A stretch of 64,000 nt of DNA from an uncultured Helicobacteraceae bacterium (GTDB lineage Bacteria > Campylobacterota > Campylobacteria > Campylobacterales > Helicobacteraceae). The position numbers and the translations under genes are program-made. Below, piece after piece: positions 10,511 to 20,899 of the stretch. Position 1 is the first letter of the stretch; the number at the start of each line of letters is the position of its first letter. Under the pieces are notes generated by a model. The model was not told the origin of the DNA, made no database searches, and saw only the letters and a program-made list of their open reading frames with translations. The stretch covers positions 55,375-119,374 of the forward strand of contig CAKUOH010000002.1 of assembly GCA_934668765.1 (NCBI GenBank), in the 5' to 3' direction.

Positions 10511-13081
10511 CTATTTCACTTTTGCTACGATTTTGCCGTCCTTTGCGTCAAACTCTACGCTTGAATCTTCGCTTACTTCATCACGCAAAATCATTTCGCT
10601 TAATCTATCTTCGATTTGCTCTTGCAAGGCTCGTTTTAGCGGACGCGCTCCAAATACCACATCAAAGCCGATTTCAGCAATCAGCTCTTTTGCGCTTTGC
10701 GTTAGCGAAATGTGGATATTTTTTTGATTAGCAATTTTGGCAATCTGCTTAAACATTATATCCACGATTTGCGTAATCTGTGCCACTCCTAGCGGATTAA
10801 AAATCACAATATCATCGATGCGATTTAAAAACTCTGGCTTAAAGTATTTTTTTAGCTCGTCATTTACGGCGTTTTCGCGCTCCGCTTTATCACTTAATTC
10901 CATAATCTTATCGCTTGCAATATTTGAAGTTAGGATAATAATCGTATTGCAAAAATCCACCACAACGCCCTTGTTATCAGTCAAACGCCCATCATCAAGG
11001 ACTTGGAGCAAAATATTAAAAACATCAGGGTGTGCCTTTTCAATCTCATCAAAAAGCACAACGCAGTAGGGCTTTCTACGCACTGCCTCTGTCAAAATCC
11101 CACCTTCCTCATAGCCCACATAGCCCGGAGGCGCACCAACTAGGCGCGAAACGGCGTGTTTTTCCATATATTCGCTCATATCAATGCGGATTAGCGATTT
11201 TTCGCTATCAAAAAGAAAATTTGCCAAACTTTTTGCACTCTGCGTTTTGCCCACGCCTGTGGGTCCCAAAAAGAGAAAGCTGCCTATCGGGCGATTTCCT
11301 GCGCTTAATCCAGCCTTATTGCGCTTGATTGCGCGTGAGATAGCATTTAATGCTTCATCTTGCCCAACCACACTTTTTTGCAATTCGCTCTCCATATTTA
11401 AAACGCGCTCTTTGTCGCTTGTAAGCATTTTTTTCACAGGAATCTTGCTCCACTTGCTAACGATTTCTGCCACGCTCTCTTCTGTAACGCTGTTTTTTAG
11501 CAAAGTGCCGACTTCAGCCATTTTATCCCATTTTACCTCTAAATCTTTGATTTTAGATTCAAGCTCTGGAATCTTGCCATAATCAATCTCGGCAGCCTTG
11601 TTAAACTCCCCGTTTTGCTTTGCAAACTGCGATTTTGTGCGTAGCGTTTCAATCTCATTTTTTAGCGCACTTATTTCATTAAAAATCGCCTTTTCATTTT
11701 GAAACTGCGCCTCTAGTGAGCTTTGCTTTTCTTTTGATGACTCTAGCTCTTTGGCAATCTCATCAAGGCGCGGTTTATTTTTTTTGCCCTCCAAATTCAA
11801 TGCCTCTTTTTCCACCTCCAAATTAGCGATATTGCGTTTAATCGCAAGCAATTCCGCAGGGGAAGATTCGATTTGGAGGCGAATCTCACTTGCCGCCTCA
11901 TCGATTAAGTCAATCGCCTTATCGGGCAAAAATCTATCAGTAATATATCGCGCAGATAGGCGCACAGCAGCCACAAGTGCCGAATCTAAAATCGTTACAT
12001 TGTGGTGTGTCTCCAACTTTTCTTTTATCCCACGAAGCATTGCAATGGCTTGATTTTCTGTGGGTTCGTCCAAATTTATGGGCTGAAAACGGCGTTGCAA
12101 TGCCATATCTTTTTCAAAATATTTGCGATATTCTTTTAGCGTGGTTGCGCCGATTGTGTGCATCTCACCCCTTGCAAGTGCGGGTTTTAGGATATTTGCA
12201 GCATCCATACTGCCCTCACTCGCACCAGCACCGACAATCGTATGAATCTCATCGATAAATAAAATGATATTGCCACTTTTTTTGATTTCATTTACCACCG
12301 CTTTTAGCCTATCCTCAAACTCGCCACGATACTTCGCCCCAGCAATTAGCGCACTCATATCAAGCGCAATCACGCGCTTATTTTGCAAAGATAATGGGAC
12401 ATCTTTTTGGATTATTCGTTGCGCCAAAGCTTCTACCACAGCCGTTTTTCCCACGCCCGGTTCGCCTAAAAGAATGGGATTGTTTTTTGTCTTGCGAATC
12501 AAAATCTGCATCATTCGCTCAATCTCTTCATCGCGTCCAATCACAGGGTCTAGCGCACCTTCTAGTGCCTTTTTGGTTAAATCAATGCCATATTTTTCTA
12601 AACTCTCTAAATTTTCATCGCTTGAGCTATTTTCTATTTTTGCACCATTTCGCATAGATTCAAGCGTCTTTTTTAGCTCGTTTAAATCCATATATTTTTT
12701 GAAAATATCCGCAAAAGGGGGATTTTCCAAATTTGCGATGATAAAGCAATCAACCGCTATAAATTTATCGCCATTTTTTGTAGCCACACCTAGCGCGGAT
12801 TCAAGCGCATTTAGCAGATTTTTAGAAATGCTTAAATTGTCCTTGCTGACGCTTGAACTTTTTGGTAGCGAATCGATTGCGCTTTTTAGCTCTAAATTTA
12901 GCGCGTTTATATCGACATTCATTTTGTTAAGCGCGGTGTTTAGGACAGAATTTGAGTTTGAGAGCAATGCAAAAGCCAAATGTGCGATTTGCACCTCTTG
13001 ATTTTTAAAGTTAAGCGCGAGTGCAACGCTAGAATCTAGCGTCTCTCTAAATTGATTTGTGAGTTTTTCAAATATATTCAT
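10511..13081 (-). CDS. clpB: ATP-dependent disaggregase ClpB
   Basis: Hsp100 chaperone that, with DnaK, pulls proteins out of aggregates. The 856 residues comprise a Clp N domain, first AAA+ module (GEPGVGKT near residue 205), coiled-coil middle domain rich in Glu/Lys (about 410-520), and second AAA+ module (GPTGVGKT near 607; sensor and arginine-finger regions follow). The middle domain separates it from ClpA and ClpC. The start at 13081 follows AAGGA; an in-frame TTG two codons earlier is less likely. The promoter carries a HAIR-like operator, so HspR control is plausible. Confidence 0.96.
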   Translation of the reverse strand: MNIFEKLTNQFRETLDSSVALALNFKNQEVQIAHLAFALLSNSNSVLNTALNKMNVDINALNLELKSAIDSLPKSSSVSKDNLSISKNLLNALESALGVATKNGDKFIAVDCFIIANLENPPFADIFKKYMDLNELKKTLESMRNGAKIENSSSDENLESLEKYGIDLTKKALEGALDPVIGRDEEIERMMQILIRKTKNNPILLGEPGVGKTAVVEALAQRIIQKDVPLSLQNKRVIALDMSALIAGAKYRGEFEDRLKAVVNEIKKSGNIILFIDEIHTIVGAGASEGSMDAANILKPALARGEMHTIGATTLKEYRKYFEKDMALQRRFQPINLDEPTENQAIAMLRGIKEKLETHHNVTILDSALVAAVRLSARYITDRFLPDKAIDLIDEAASEIRLQIESSPAELLAIKRNIANLEVEKEALNLEGKKNKPRLDEIAKELESSKEKQSSLEAQFQNEKAIFNEISALKNEIETLRTKSQFAKQNGEFNKAAEIDYGKIPELESKIKDLEVKWDKMAEVGTLLKNSVTEESVAEIVSKWSKIPVKKMLTSDKERVLNMESELQKSVVGQDEALNAISRAIKRNKAGLSAGNRPIGSFLFLGPTGVGKTQSAKSLANFLFDSEKSLIRIDMSEYMEKHAVSRLVGAPPGYVGYEEGGILTEAVRRKPYCVVLFDEIEKAHPDVFNILLQVLDDGRLTDNKGVVVDFCNTIIILTSNIASDKIMELSDKAERENAVNDELKKYFKPEFLNRIDDIVIFNPLGVAQITQIVDIMFKQIAKIANQKNIHISLTQSAKELIAEIGFDVVFGARPLKRALQEQIEDRLSEMILRDEVSEDSSVEFDAKDGKIVAKVK

Positions 13082-13128
13082 TTGCAATCCTTTATGTGAA
13101 TCTTATAAAATAAATTTATAGAAATGGC

Positions 13129-13157
13129 ATTATATAACTTTAGTCTATCATTGTCAA
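13129..13157 (-). promoter_or_regulatory. clpB promoter, consensus -35/-10
   Basis: On the minus strand TTGACA (13152-13157) and TATAAT (13129-13134) are separated by exactly 17 bp, an unusually perfect vegetative promoter for this lineage. The predicted start is some 40 bp before the clpB ATG. Confidence 0.75.
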
Positions 13158-13158
13158 G
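13138..13158. promoter_or_regulatory. Candidate HAIR (HspR) operator over the clpB promoter
   Basis: CTTTAGT, seven bases, TGTCAAG. The known HspR operator is CTTGAGT-N7-ACTCAAG; 11 of 14 bases match with the exact spacing. It overlaps the -35 and spacer, where a repressor would block RNA polymerase. No hspR gene is in the window. Confidence 0.5.
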
Positions 13159-13293
13159 TTTTGGAGTAAATTTTTTAGATTTTGCATTGTGGCTGTAAAA
13201 TTTTCGATTCTACACGAATCTATGATATGTTTTGGCTTTTTAACTTGATTTTAATGCTTGTAGTTGTAGAATGTGGCAAAAATAGGGGTAAAA

Positions 13294-14220
13294 ATGGGTG
13301 CGAATCACAAAGAATTAAATCTAAAAAGCACAAATTACAAAGCACAAAAATCTCGAATCCTAAAAGTCGCTGTGATTCAAATATGTCCTAAACCTTATGC
13401 TTTGAGCGAAAATCTAAATTTAGCCATAAATCTAGCAAAAGAAGCGAATAAAAAAGGTGCGAATCTTATTATCCTGCCTGAATTGTTTGATAGCGGATAT
13501 TGTGTGAGTGATAAAGACGCAGAATTTGGGATAGATTTTAGCGCGATAAATAGGGTAAAAAAAGGTGGCAAAAAAGCACAAAAAAGCCAGACATATAGCT
13601 ATTTAAGCGACTTTGCAAAATCTAGCGGAGTGCATATAGTGGCGTGTAGCATTGAAAAAACTAGCAAATATCTTTATGACACGGCTTATATTATCTCGCC
13701 ACAAGGCAAACTTATCGGTAAACACCGCAAAATCTACCTTTGGGACAAAGAAAAATCGCGCTTTTATAGTGGCAAAAAATACGAAGTTTTTACGCTAGAT
13801 TTTGGTGGATTCAAAGCAAAAGTAGGTTTGCAAATCTGCTATGAAGTGGGCTTTGCCGTAGGTGCAAATATTTTGGCATTACAAGGCGCAGAGATTCTCA
13901 TCTATCCTAGCGCATTTGGCAAAACTAGGGCGTATAATTGGGATTTATTAAGCAAAGCTAGGGCATTAGAAAATGGCTGCTTTGTATGTGCGTGCAATCA
14001 TAGCGGAGCAGAATCTAACGCCAAACAAAAGCTAGAATTTGCAGGAGATTCGCGAATCATTTCGCCACAAGGCAAGATTATCAAAAAAACCACAAAGCTA
14101 AATGAAGTCATAATCGCTGCGATTGATTTAAGCGAAGTTAAAACACAGCGCGAAAAAATCCCATATCTAAAAGATTTTGATACCAAACTCACTAAAAGGA
14201 GTTTTGGAAAATTTATTTAA
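13294..14220 (+). CDS. Carbon-nitrogen hydrolase (nitrilase superfamily amidase)
   Basis: A 308-residue cytoplasmic hydrolase with the nitrilase-superfamily triad: Glu in [10 protein letters not shown] (near 61), Lys in [12 protein letters not shown] (near 146) and Cys in GLQICYEVG (near 182). Members cleave amides, carbamoyl groups or nitriles; the substrate cannot be told. The first 30 residues are a polar low-complexity leader before KVAVIQI, where the fold begins. ATG 13294 follows AGGGG; the GTG at 13273 is also open. It ends 11 bp before pgdA, so the two are probably one operon. Confidence 0.85.
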   Translation: MGANHKELNLKSTNYKAQKSRILKVAVIQICPKPYALSENLNLAINLAKEANKKGANLIILPELFDSGYCVSDKDAEFGIDFSAINRVKKGGKKAQKSQTYSYLSDFAKSSGVHIVACSIEKTSKYLYDTAYIISPQGKLIGKHRKIYLWDKEKSRFYSGKKYEVFTLDFGGFKAKVGLQICYEVGFAVGANILALQGAEILIYPSAFGKTRAYNWDLLSKARALENGCFVCACNHSGAESNAKQKLEFAGDSRIISPQGKIIKKTTKLNEVIIAAIDLSEVKTQREKIPYLKDFDTKLTKRSFGKFI

Positions 14221-14231
14221 AGGAGTTCAAA

Positions 14232-15113
14232 ATGGCAAAAGAGATTTTAGTAGCTTATGGCGTGGATATTGATGCGGTGGCTGGTTGGCTTGGAAGCTAT
14301 GGTGGGGAAGATTCGCCTGATGATATATCAAGGGGACTTTTTGCAGGGGAAGTGGGAATCCCACGACTTTTGAAGTTGTTTAAAAAATACAATCTCCCTG
14401 CGACTTGGTTTGCACCGGGGCATTCGATAGAGACATTCCCTGAGCAATTAAAAATGATAATTGATGCAGGGCACGAGATAGGTGCGCACGGGTATTCGCA
14501 CGAAAATCCCATCGCAATGAGCGCAAAGCAAGAAGAAGATGTCTTGCTAAAAAGTATTGAGCTAATAAAGGGACTAACAGGCAAAGCACCTACGGGCTAT
14601 GTCGCGCCGTGGTGGGAGTTTTCAAATATCACAAATGAGCTGCTTTTAAAGCATGGGATTAAATACGACCATTCGCTAATGCACAATGATTTTACGCCCT
14701 ATTATGTGCGTGTGGGGGATAAATGGAGTAAGATTGATTATAGTGGAGAGGCAAAAGATTGGATGAAGCCTTTGGTGCGGGGCACTGAAACGGATTTGGT
14801 GGAAATCCCTGCGAATTGGTATTTGGACGATTTGCCACCGATGATGTTTATCAAAAAATCCCCAAATAGCTTTGGTTTTGTAAGTCCGCGTGATATAGGG
14901 CAAATGTGGATAGACCAATTTGATTGGGTGTATAGAGAGATGGATTATGCGGTGTTTGGAATGACAATTCACCCTGATGTGAGCGGACGCCCGCAAGTGC
15001 TACTAATGCACGAGCGCATAATCGAGCATATCAATAAACACGATGGCGTAAAATGGGTAACATTTAATGAAATCGCCGATGATTTTTTAAAACGAAGTCC
15101 GCGCGAGAAATAG
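14232..15113 (+). CDS. pgdA: Peptidoglycan deacetylase PgdA-like
   Basis: Polysaccharide-deacetylase-fold enzyme. The 293-residue sequence closely resembles the H. pylori peptidoglycan deacetylase as I recall it, including length and the start [20 protein letters not shown]. That protein removes N-acetyl groups from peptidoglycan sugars and helps lysozyme resistance. The metal-site motifs are YGVDIDA (Asp pair) and GAHGYSHEN (His residues), with APWWEFS and MTIHPDVS further on. No signal peptide is visible, as in the H. pylori enzyme. An AAAGGAG site lies just before the ATG. The in vivo substrate is inferred from the homologue. Confidence 0.93.
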   Translation: MAKEILVAYGVDIDAVAGWLGSYGGEDSPDDISRGLFAGEVGIPRLLKLFKKYNLPATWFAPGHSIETFPEQLKMIIDAGHEIGAHGYSHENPIAMSAKQEEDVLLKSIELIKGLTGKAPTGYVAPWWEFSNITNELLLKHGIKYDHSLMHNDFTPYYVRVGDKWSKIDYSGEAKDWMKPLVRGTETDLVEIPANWYLDDLPPMMFIKKSPNSFGFVSPRDIGQMWIDQFDWVYREMDYAVFGMTIHPDVSGRPQVLLMHERIIEHINKHDGVKWVTFNEIADDFLKRSPREK

Positions 15114-15186
15114 GGATTTAATAAGGCGTTAAATCGCCAAAATTCGTGCGAATCTTAGATTCGCGCCTTAAATTGCGATAGATTCG

Positions 15187-15227
15187 TGGATTGCTTCGTC
15201 AATGCTTCGCATTTCCTTGCAATGACA
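15187..15227 (-). repeat. RepB copy after pgdA
   Basis: Reversed RepB: GGATTGCTTCGTC ... TTGCAATGAC, in the 177-bp gap between convergent genes. Confidence 0.7.
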
Positions 15228-15230
15228 AGC

Positions 15231-15272
15231 AACCCACCCCCTGCACCACCATAGCACAAGGGAGGGGAGAAT
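15231..15272 (-). repeat. RepA copy (variant loop) after pgdA
   Basis: AACCCACCCCCT ... CAAGGGAGGGG, reversed. The middle carries an extra unpaired stretch (GCACCACCATAG), so the stem is interrupted. GATTCGCGTGAATC follows directly. Confidence 0.75.
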
Positions 15273-15290
15273 TTTTAGATTCGCGTGAAT

Positions 15291-15668
15291 CTAATCATCT
15301 TTTTTAACCAAAATCAAATTTTCACAGCCAAAAAGTGCGCTATCTGTGATTTCATCGATTTTGTTATCTATTTGCTCTTGTGTCGGTTCATTGTCATAGC
15401 CAAGAATATTTAATGCTATATCATAAAGTCCTTCTCTCTCCAAAAATTCGTTTTTATCCGTGCTTGTAAGCAATGCGATTTTTTCATCATTATTGTTTTT
15501 GGATTTGTTAAGAAAATCTAAAAATTCCTCCAAAATAATGTCGTTGATATTCCACGACTTTATCAAAACTTTCTCATCTTGTGGGGTTTTTGGCGCAATA
15601 TGATTATTCTCATCTACCAAAAACACCACTTTTTCTTTTGATTTGCCCATAGTTGCTATAATTTCCAT
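15291..15668 (-). CDS. Hypothetical small acidic protein paired with the nuclease-methyltransferase
   Basis: 125 residues, acidic, with no signal peptide, membrane segment or motif I recognise. It begins 11 bp after the stop of the nuclease-methyltransferase fusion, preceded by GAGAGGA, so it is almost certainly translated from the same mRNA. The composition (VVFLVDENNHIAP at the start, many Asp/Glu/Asn later) fits a soluble accessory protein. It could be an inhibitor, a specificity helper or a DNA mimic; these are guesses from position and charge only. Confidence 0.7.
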   Translation of the reverse strand: MEIIATMGKSKEKVVFLVDENNHIAPKTPQDEKVLIKSWNINDIILEEFLDFLNKSKNNNDEKIALLTSTDKNEFLEREGLYDIALNILGYDNEPTQEQIDNKIDEITDSALFGCENLILVKKDD

Positions 15669-15679
15669 TTTGTCCTCTC

Positions 15680-18088
15680 TTAATCATCAAATAATTTTGG
15701 CTCTTTTATTTTGAGTTTCCATTCGCCCGTTTCTTTATTTTCAATAGCAAGTTCGCTTAAAACATCACGCACTAGCTTTTTATTTGCTTGGACGCCGTTT
15801 TTAAGCAATGGTATAATTTTTAAAAGCGAATCTAAATTTATGCCTTTATTGTCTCTCTCTGCCTTTTTGAGTTCGCCTAAAATATAATACTTCGCCCGTT
15901 CTTCGATAGGAATCCCATAGTTTAAAATTTTTGCCGAATCTCTTATGTGGTAAAGTTTTGTTTCGCTGTCATAGTCGAATCGTTCATTTATAAGCAAAAG
16001 CACATTTTCAAATTTGCTCATAAGTGTGTGATAACCGCCCTCTAATGCCATTTTGATAAGATTCGCATTGATTAGCTCCAAACTCGCGCCGTTATTTTCA
16101 ACGATAACTTTTTCAATATCTTTAAACATTTGTTCCAAAGATTCAGTCCCTGTTTCAGTTTTTGCCCTTGATTTTGCGTTGTCAATCTTTTTAAAATAAA
16201 TAATTAGCTGTCCTTTTAGCACACGCGTGGGATTTTGCACCTTTTTAAAACTTGCTTGTCCATTGTCTTGGCTTGTGAATCCAGCATATTCAAAGCCCAC
16301 ATTTTCAGCAGATTCGACAAGGATTTGAAAAAGTCTTGTATCTTGGTGTTGAAATACAAATGCTAACCAGCGATTAAATTTAAGCACACGATACATTTCT
16401 TTTAAGCTTTTTTTCATTAGATTTTCGTAGTCATATTTGGATTTTTCTAAACTGCCTTTTTCTATGCACTCTTTTTCTTTTAGGCTTGAATCCACAGGCA
16501 AATCTAACCACACATTCCATAATACACTTAAATCTAAATAGGGGATTTTCGCCCCATAAGGCGGGTCAGTATAGATAAAATCCACACTTTCAGATTCAAT
16601 CTCTGCTAGATTCGTGGCATCTGCTTGAAAGATTTTCTCGCCGTTTGTTTTGGATTCAAGCGAATCTATTTTGTCTAGATTCTCTCTTTGGCTTAACATT
16701 GTGCTTTTAAAATCTTTTATCACGCGTTGCAATGGTTGAAAATAAGCATTATAAAAATATGGCGAATTTTCTAATTCTTGTTTGCCTTTTCTCGCTCTAA
16801 CGATTTTACCTCTAAATATTTCGGCTGTATCGAAAAATTCAGGCGTTTTGGCAATTCTGTAACGATAATACGCAAAAATTCCACAAACCCCTGCCTTACC
16901 TTTGCGCGACTTTGTTTCGTGAAAAGTTTTATTGCACATCGTAATCGTATTATAAAACGCCAAAAGTAGCGAATAGCGCATTTCTTTTTGTTTTGTCGTT
17001 TTTCGCAAAATTAGTTTTCGCAAAATGGCAAGTTCGGCTAATTGCTTTGGGCTAAAAAGTCCTAGCACACTAGGCGTATCACTGCCCTTTGGCAAAAGCT
17101 CATCTTTGGGAATCCATAGCGTTAAATCTTGCATTTTTGTCGTTGCCACTTCGCCAAACTCTTTGTCAATGGCATTTGGATAGTATTTTGCGCCTTTTAG
17201 CAATGCCTTTGCTTCTTTGTCATTTTTGGGACGGATATTCTCAAATTCGCTTAAAATTTCTTCGCTTAAATCATACAAATCGCCTAGATTCACCTTTGCA
17301 CTAAGTGCTTTTACCATAAAAATAGAGAGCGGGTTTAAATCCGTGTGAATGCCGTAGCGATTATTCATCATCGCTTCAATCGCCGTAACGCCACTGCCAC
17401 CAAATGAATCAAGCACAATGTCGCCCTCAGCCGTGAATGCTTTTATATTATCTGTAACAATATCCCAGCTTTGGCGCGTAAAATAGCCTGTGCAACCAAA
17501 ATAACGGGATTTTGCTTGCTTTTTAGGTTTTAAAATCGGCTTTGGAATCTCACGCGCAAGATACCACTCATCGGGCTTTTTGCTTGGAATCTTGCTAGAT
17601 TCTTGTGCTTTTTGCTTGGTAAGAATCTGCTGTAACTCTTTAAATTTAGAATCTAATTCATTACTTAAATCCACTTCAATCACCACGCCTTGCGCATTAA
17701 AAATGACAAATTTGCGCCCATTGCATAGCGCATAACGCTCACACTCAAAGGCAAGCATATAGCTTAAAGCCTGCTTTTGTGCCTTGCTACCTTTGCTTAT
17801 GTCGATTTTTGGGGCTTTGGCGTCCAAAATGCAATGCGCCTTAGAATCTACGCACAGCAAATAATCAGGCGTCAAATCCGTATCAATGCTTTTGTTGCTA
17901 CCGATTTGGATTTGGGTTTTGAGCGTTTTTGAAAGCACTAATTCTAGCTTTTGTGGATTTTTGTCGTTTTTTATTACAAATCCCAAGTCCGCCAAAATCG
18001 GCGCGATGATAAACTCTCGCACGGAGTCTTCTTTAAAATCATCATTATCCAAAAGTGCGAAATCAAAATTTGTTAGCGTGTGTGGCAT
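15680..18088 (-). CDS. PD-(D/E)XK nuclease fused to a DNA methyltransferase
   Basis: 802 residues in three parts. Residues 1-160 look like the HsdR-type N-terminal nuclease domain: TPDYLL at about 73-78, then ILDAKAPK at 88-95 gives the P-D...D-x-K signature, with a Gln-rich helix after it. From about 220 a methyltransferase core carries SAM-binding LDSFGGSGVTAIEAM and, near 506, TDPPYGAKIPYLDLSVLW, an amino-methyltransferase motif IV. The last 170 residues look helical and may be winged-helix. Such a layout suggests a single-chain restriction-modification enzyme. ATG 18088 has AAGGA at good spacing. Target sequence and actual cleavage are unknown. Confidence 0.8.
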   Translation of the reverse strand: MPHTLTNFDFALLDNDDFKEDSVREFIIAPILADLGFVIKNDKNPQKLELVLSKTLKTQIQIGSNKSIDTDLTPDYLLCVDSKAHCILDAKAPKIDISKGSKAQKQALSYMLAFECERYALCNGRKFVIFNAQGVVIEVDLSNELDSKFKELQQILTKQKAQESSKIPSKKPDEWYLAREIPKPILKPKKQAKSRYFGCTGYFTRQSWDIVTDNIKAFTAEGDIVLDSFGGSGVTAIEAMMNNRYGIHTDLNPLSIFMVKALSAKVNLGDLYDLSEEILSEFENIRPKNDKEAKALLKGAKYYPNAIDKEFGEVATTKMQDLTLWIPKDELLPKGSDTPSVLGLFSPKQLAELAILRKLILRKTTKQKEMRYSLLLAFYNTITMCNKTFHETKSRKGKAGVCGIFAYYRYRIAKTPEFFDTAEIFRGKIVRARKGKQELENSPYFYNAYFQPLQRVIKDFKSTMLSQRENLDKIDSLESKTNGEKIFQADATNLAEIESESVDFIYTDPPYGAKIPYLDLSVLWNVWLDLPVDSSLKEKECIEKGSLEKSKYDYENLMKKSLKEMYRVLKFNRWLAFVFQHQDTRLFQILVESAENVGFEYAGFTSQDNGQASFKKVQNPTRVLKGQLIIYFKKIDNAKSRAKTETGTESLEQMFKDIEKVIVENNGASLELINANLIKMALEGGYHTLMSKFENVLLLINERFDYDSETKLYHIRDSAKILNYGIPIEERAKYYILGELKKAERDNKGINLDSLLKIIPLLKNGVQANKKLVRDVLSELAIENKETGEWKLKIKEPKLFDD

Positions 18089-18174
18089 AATCAAAAGTCC
18101 TTTTTATAAAATCAAAATGCGAAATTATAGCAGAATTTGGCTTTTGTGCGAAGTGTATTTTGTGGCGTTTGGAT

Positions 18175-18265
18175 TGGTTTTTGGAATTTTTTGGGATTGA
18201 GACTAGAGTCTATGAGCCTCCCAAATATTATCAAATCTCTGCAATGATTGCCTAAATACAAATTG
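18175..18265 (+). repeat. RepC copy abutting the gpmI stop codon
   Basis: TGGTTTTTGGAATTTTTTG, GGATTG, hairpin AGACT-AG-AGTCT, outer complement CCTCCCAA, then tail AAATCTCTGCAATGATTGCC and AAATACAAATTGTC. It ends at the gpmI stop, the same placement as at clpB. Confidence 0.8.
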
Positions 18266-19762
18266 TCAAAACAACGGCTCTGACATAATTTTTGGTATTT
18301 CTAACCCCATTAGTTTTAATATACTCGGCGCAATATTATTCAATCCACCCTCTTTCACGCGCTCTACGCTTTTATCCACCACAAAGCACCACACGAATCC
18401 AACCGTGTGATTGGTTAGAATCTTGCCATTTTCATCTTTCATTTTCTCGCAATTCCCGTGGTCGCTTGTGATAATCACTGCATAATCCTCGCACTTTGCG
18501 CATTCAATTATCCGTCCTAACTCCCTATCCACCGCCTCAACAGCCTTTATACACGCATCATAATTGCCCGTATGTCCCACCATATCGCCATTTGCAAAAT
18601 TTACCACGATAAAATCGCTTTTATTTTTCATTGCATTTAGCACAGCATCACACACCGCCTCCGCGCTCATCTCTGGCTGTAAATCATAGGTTTTGACTTT
18701 TGGGGAAGGGATTAAAACGCGATTTTCGCCACGCAAAATATCCTCTCTCCCACCATTGAAAAAGAAAGTAACATGCGCATATTTCTCTGTCTCTGCGATG
18801 TGAGATTGCGTGAGATTATTTTCACTAATTATTTGCGCCAAAGTTTCACTTACATTTTCTTTTGGAAAAAGTATAGGGTAGGGGAATTTTGCGTCATACT
18901 CGCACATACAAAGGATTTTTATGTCCTTTTTTGTCCGCGAAAACTCGCTAAACTCGCCTTCGCCCAAAGCGCGAATAATCTCTCTTGCCCTATCGCTACG
19001 AAAATTTGTAAAGATAAAACCTTCGCCGTCTTTGATTCCGCTAAAATCGCCAAAACTAGCGGGATTTATAAATTCGTCCGTTATATTTTGTTTGAATTGC
19101 GAATCGATATATTGCAAAGGCGTTAAATCCACACGATTCGCGCCATTTGCTATACAATCATAAGCGACTTTGACGCGCTCCCAGCGATTATCCCTATCCA
19201 TTGCGTAAAATCGCCCGTTAATTGTGGCAAGTTTCACGCGCTCTGATTCACTGCTTAAAATCTGCTCTATAAATTTTGTGGCAGATAATGGCGGAATATC
19301 GCGCCCATCGGTGATTGCGTGAATCCACACTTTTTTTCCCATAGCCTCCAAGATTTTTGCTAATCCTAGCAAATGCGAGATATGCGAATGCACCCCGCCA
19401 TCACTTGCTAGTCCGCATAAATGCACCACTTTTAAATCTTTGGCAAAGTCTAATAATGTCGCATTTTGCGCTAGTTCGCCTAAATCTAATGCGCGTGTGA
19501 TTTTTACCAAATCCTGATATAGCACACGCCCAGAGCCCATACACATATGCCCCACTTCGCTATTACCCATCTGTCCTTTTGGTAGTCCGATTTCTTCGCC
19601 AAAAGAGCATAGCATAGAATAAGGCGCGTTTGCAAAAAGCCAATCATAATTAGGCTTTTTGGCGTTTGCAAAGGCGTTCCATTCAGTCGATTCGTTATAT
19701 CCTATGCCGTCTGTTATAACTAAAACTACGCGTTTTTTTGCTTTTTTTATTTGATTTTTCAT
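18266..19762 (-). CDS. gpmI: 2,3-bisphosphoglycerate-independent phosphoglycerate mutase
   Basis: Interconverts 3- and 2-phosphoglycerate using two Mn ions. The 498-residue alkaline-phosphatase-fold enzyme shows VITDGIGYN at the start, the phospho-acceptor Ser68 in GQMGNSEVGH, HSHISHL, NGRFYAMDRDNRWERV, NGDMVGHTGN and TSDHGNCE for metal binding. Length is typical. It is divergent from mraY with a 74-bp gap. Helicobacter uses this form and not the cofactor-dependent mutase. Confidence 0.96.
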   Translation of the reverse strand: MKNQIKKAKKRVVLVITDGIGYNESTEWNAFANAKKPNYDWLFANAPYSMLCSFGEEIGLPKGQMGNSEVGHMCMGSGRVLYQDLVKITRALDLGELAQNATLLDFAKDLKVVHLCGLASDGGVHSHISHLLGLAKILEAMGKKVWIHAITDGRDIPPLSATKFIEQILSSESERVKLATINGRFYAMDRDNRWERVKVAYDCIANGANRVDLTPLQYIDSQFKQNITDEFINPASFGDFSGIKDGEGFIFTNFRSDRAREIIRALGEGEFSEFSRTKKDIKILCMCEYDAKFPYPILFPKENVSETLAQIISENNLTQSHIAETEKYAHVTFFFNGGREDILRGENRVLIPSPKVKTYDLQPEMSAEAVCDAVLNAMKNKSDFIVVNFANGDMVGHTGNYDACIKAVEAVDRELGRIIECAKCEDYAVIITSDHGNCEKMKDENGKILTNHTVGFVWCFVVDKSVERVKEGGLNNIAPSILKLMGLEIPKIMSEPLF

Positions 19763-19795
19763 TCTTAAATTCCCAAAAATTACTAAATTTTAAAG

Positions 19796-19801
19796 TATAA
19801 T
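19796..19801 (+). promoter_or_regulatory. Candidate -10 box for mraY
   Basis: A perfect TATAAT, 36 bp before the mraY ATG, in the divergent gap with gpmI. Confidence 0.5.
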
Positions 19802-19836
19802 TATGCTTTAATTTTCGCAAAGATTCAAGGTTTATT

Positions 19837-20892
19837 ATGCTTTATCATTTGTATTCTATATTTGGTGTTAATATTTTTCAATACATTTCTTTTAGGGCTG
19901 GATTAGCCTTTATCGTGGCGTTTTTGTTGTGCGTATTTATTTATCCTAAATTTATTATTTGGGCAAAGCTTAAACGCGCCGCACAGCCGATTTCTGCCTC
20001 ACTACCCATTCACAAAATCAAAGCAAATACGCCCACAATGGGTGGCGTGGTTTTTATCGCTGCAAGTGTCTTTACAAGCCTACTTTGCGCGAATTTTATG
20101 AATCTTTATGTGCTTTTAGGCGTTTTAACCTTGCTAATTTTTGGATTCATAGGAATCCAAGATGACTACACAAAAATCGCACAAAAAAGCAATAAAGGCA
20201 TTTCTGCTAAAAGAAAATTTGTCGCATTGGTGATTGCATCGCTTTTTATTGCGCTATGCTTATTTTTGGGCGAACACAATAGTGCGCTGTATGTGCCGTT
20301 TGTGAAAAACTATGTGCTAAATATGGGCGTATTTGCGGTGCTTTTTTGGATGCTTGTGATTGTAAGTGCTAGTAATGCGGTAAATATCACAGATGGACTT
20401 GATGGACTTGCCACTGTGCCTAGCATTTGTGCGATTACTACATTAAGCATTTTTGTGTGGTTAGCTGGAAATGCTGTTTTTAGCTCGTATTTGCTACTGC
20501 CAAAAACGATTGGCGTGGGCGAACTTGTAGTCGTTTCATCTGCGCTTTTAGGCTCACTATTTGGATTTTTGTGGTATAACTGCTATCCTGCGCAAGTCTT
20601 TATGGGCGATAGCGGGAGCTTATCACTTGGCGGATTCATCGCGTATATGGGGATTGTAACGAATAATGAAATTTTGCTAATTTTGATTTGCTTTATTTTT
20701 GTGGTGGAGACGCTAAGCGTGATTTTGCAAATAGGGAGCTACAAAATGCGCCACAAGCGAATGTTTCTAATGTCGCCCATTCATCATCACTTTGAAGTCA
20801 AAGGCTGGAGCGAAAATAAAATCATTATTCGCTTTTGGATAATCGCGCTTTTAAGCAATCTACTTGCACTTTTAAGTCTAAAAATAAGGTAA
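19837..20892 (+). CDS. mraY: Phospho-N-acetylmuramoyl-pentapeptide transferase
   Basis: Inner-membrane enzyme that makes lipid I from UDP-MurNAc-pentapeptide and undecaprenyl phosphate. 351 residues, about ten hydrophobic segments. Family motifs: KANTPTMGG, the Asp pair in [20 protein letters not shown], and [11 protein letters not shown], ending with SPIHHHFE. The gene is followed after 7 bp by murD, a normal cell-wall pair in this group. Confidence 0.97.
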   Translation: MLYHLYSIFGVNIFQYISFRAGLAFIVAFLLCVFIYPKFIIWAKLKRAAQPISASLPIHKIKANTPTMGGVVFIAASVFTSLLCANFMNLYVLLGVLTLLIFGFIGIQDDYTKIAQKSNKGISAKRKFVALVIASLFIALCLFLGEHNSALYVPFVKNYVLNMGVFAVLFWMLVIVSASNAVNITDGLDGLATVPSICAITTLSIFVWLAGNAVFSSYLLLPKTIGVGELVVVSSALLGSLFGFLWYNCYPAQVFMGDSGSLSLGGFIAYMGIVTNNEILLILICFIFVVETLSVILQIGSYKMRHKRMFLMSPIHHHFEVKGWSENKIIIRFWIIALLSNLLALLSLKIR

Positions 20893-20899
20893 GATTCGC

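Noticed and set aside
12264..13001. Long + strand frame opposite clpB (245 codons)
   Set aside because: Length comes from codon bias of the opposite gene; low-complexity Ser/Phe/Ile composition and no start signal.
13190..13230. tRNA-like TTCGATTC motif upstream of the amidase gene
   Set aside because: No acceptor or anticodon stem can be built around it; it is one of the common GATTC words. No tRNA was found in the window.
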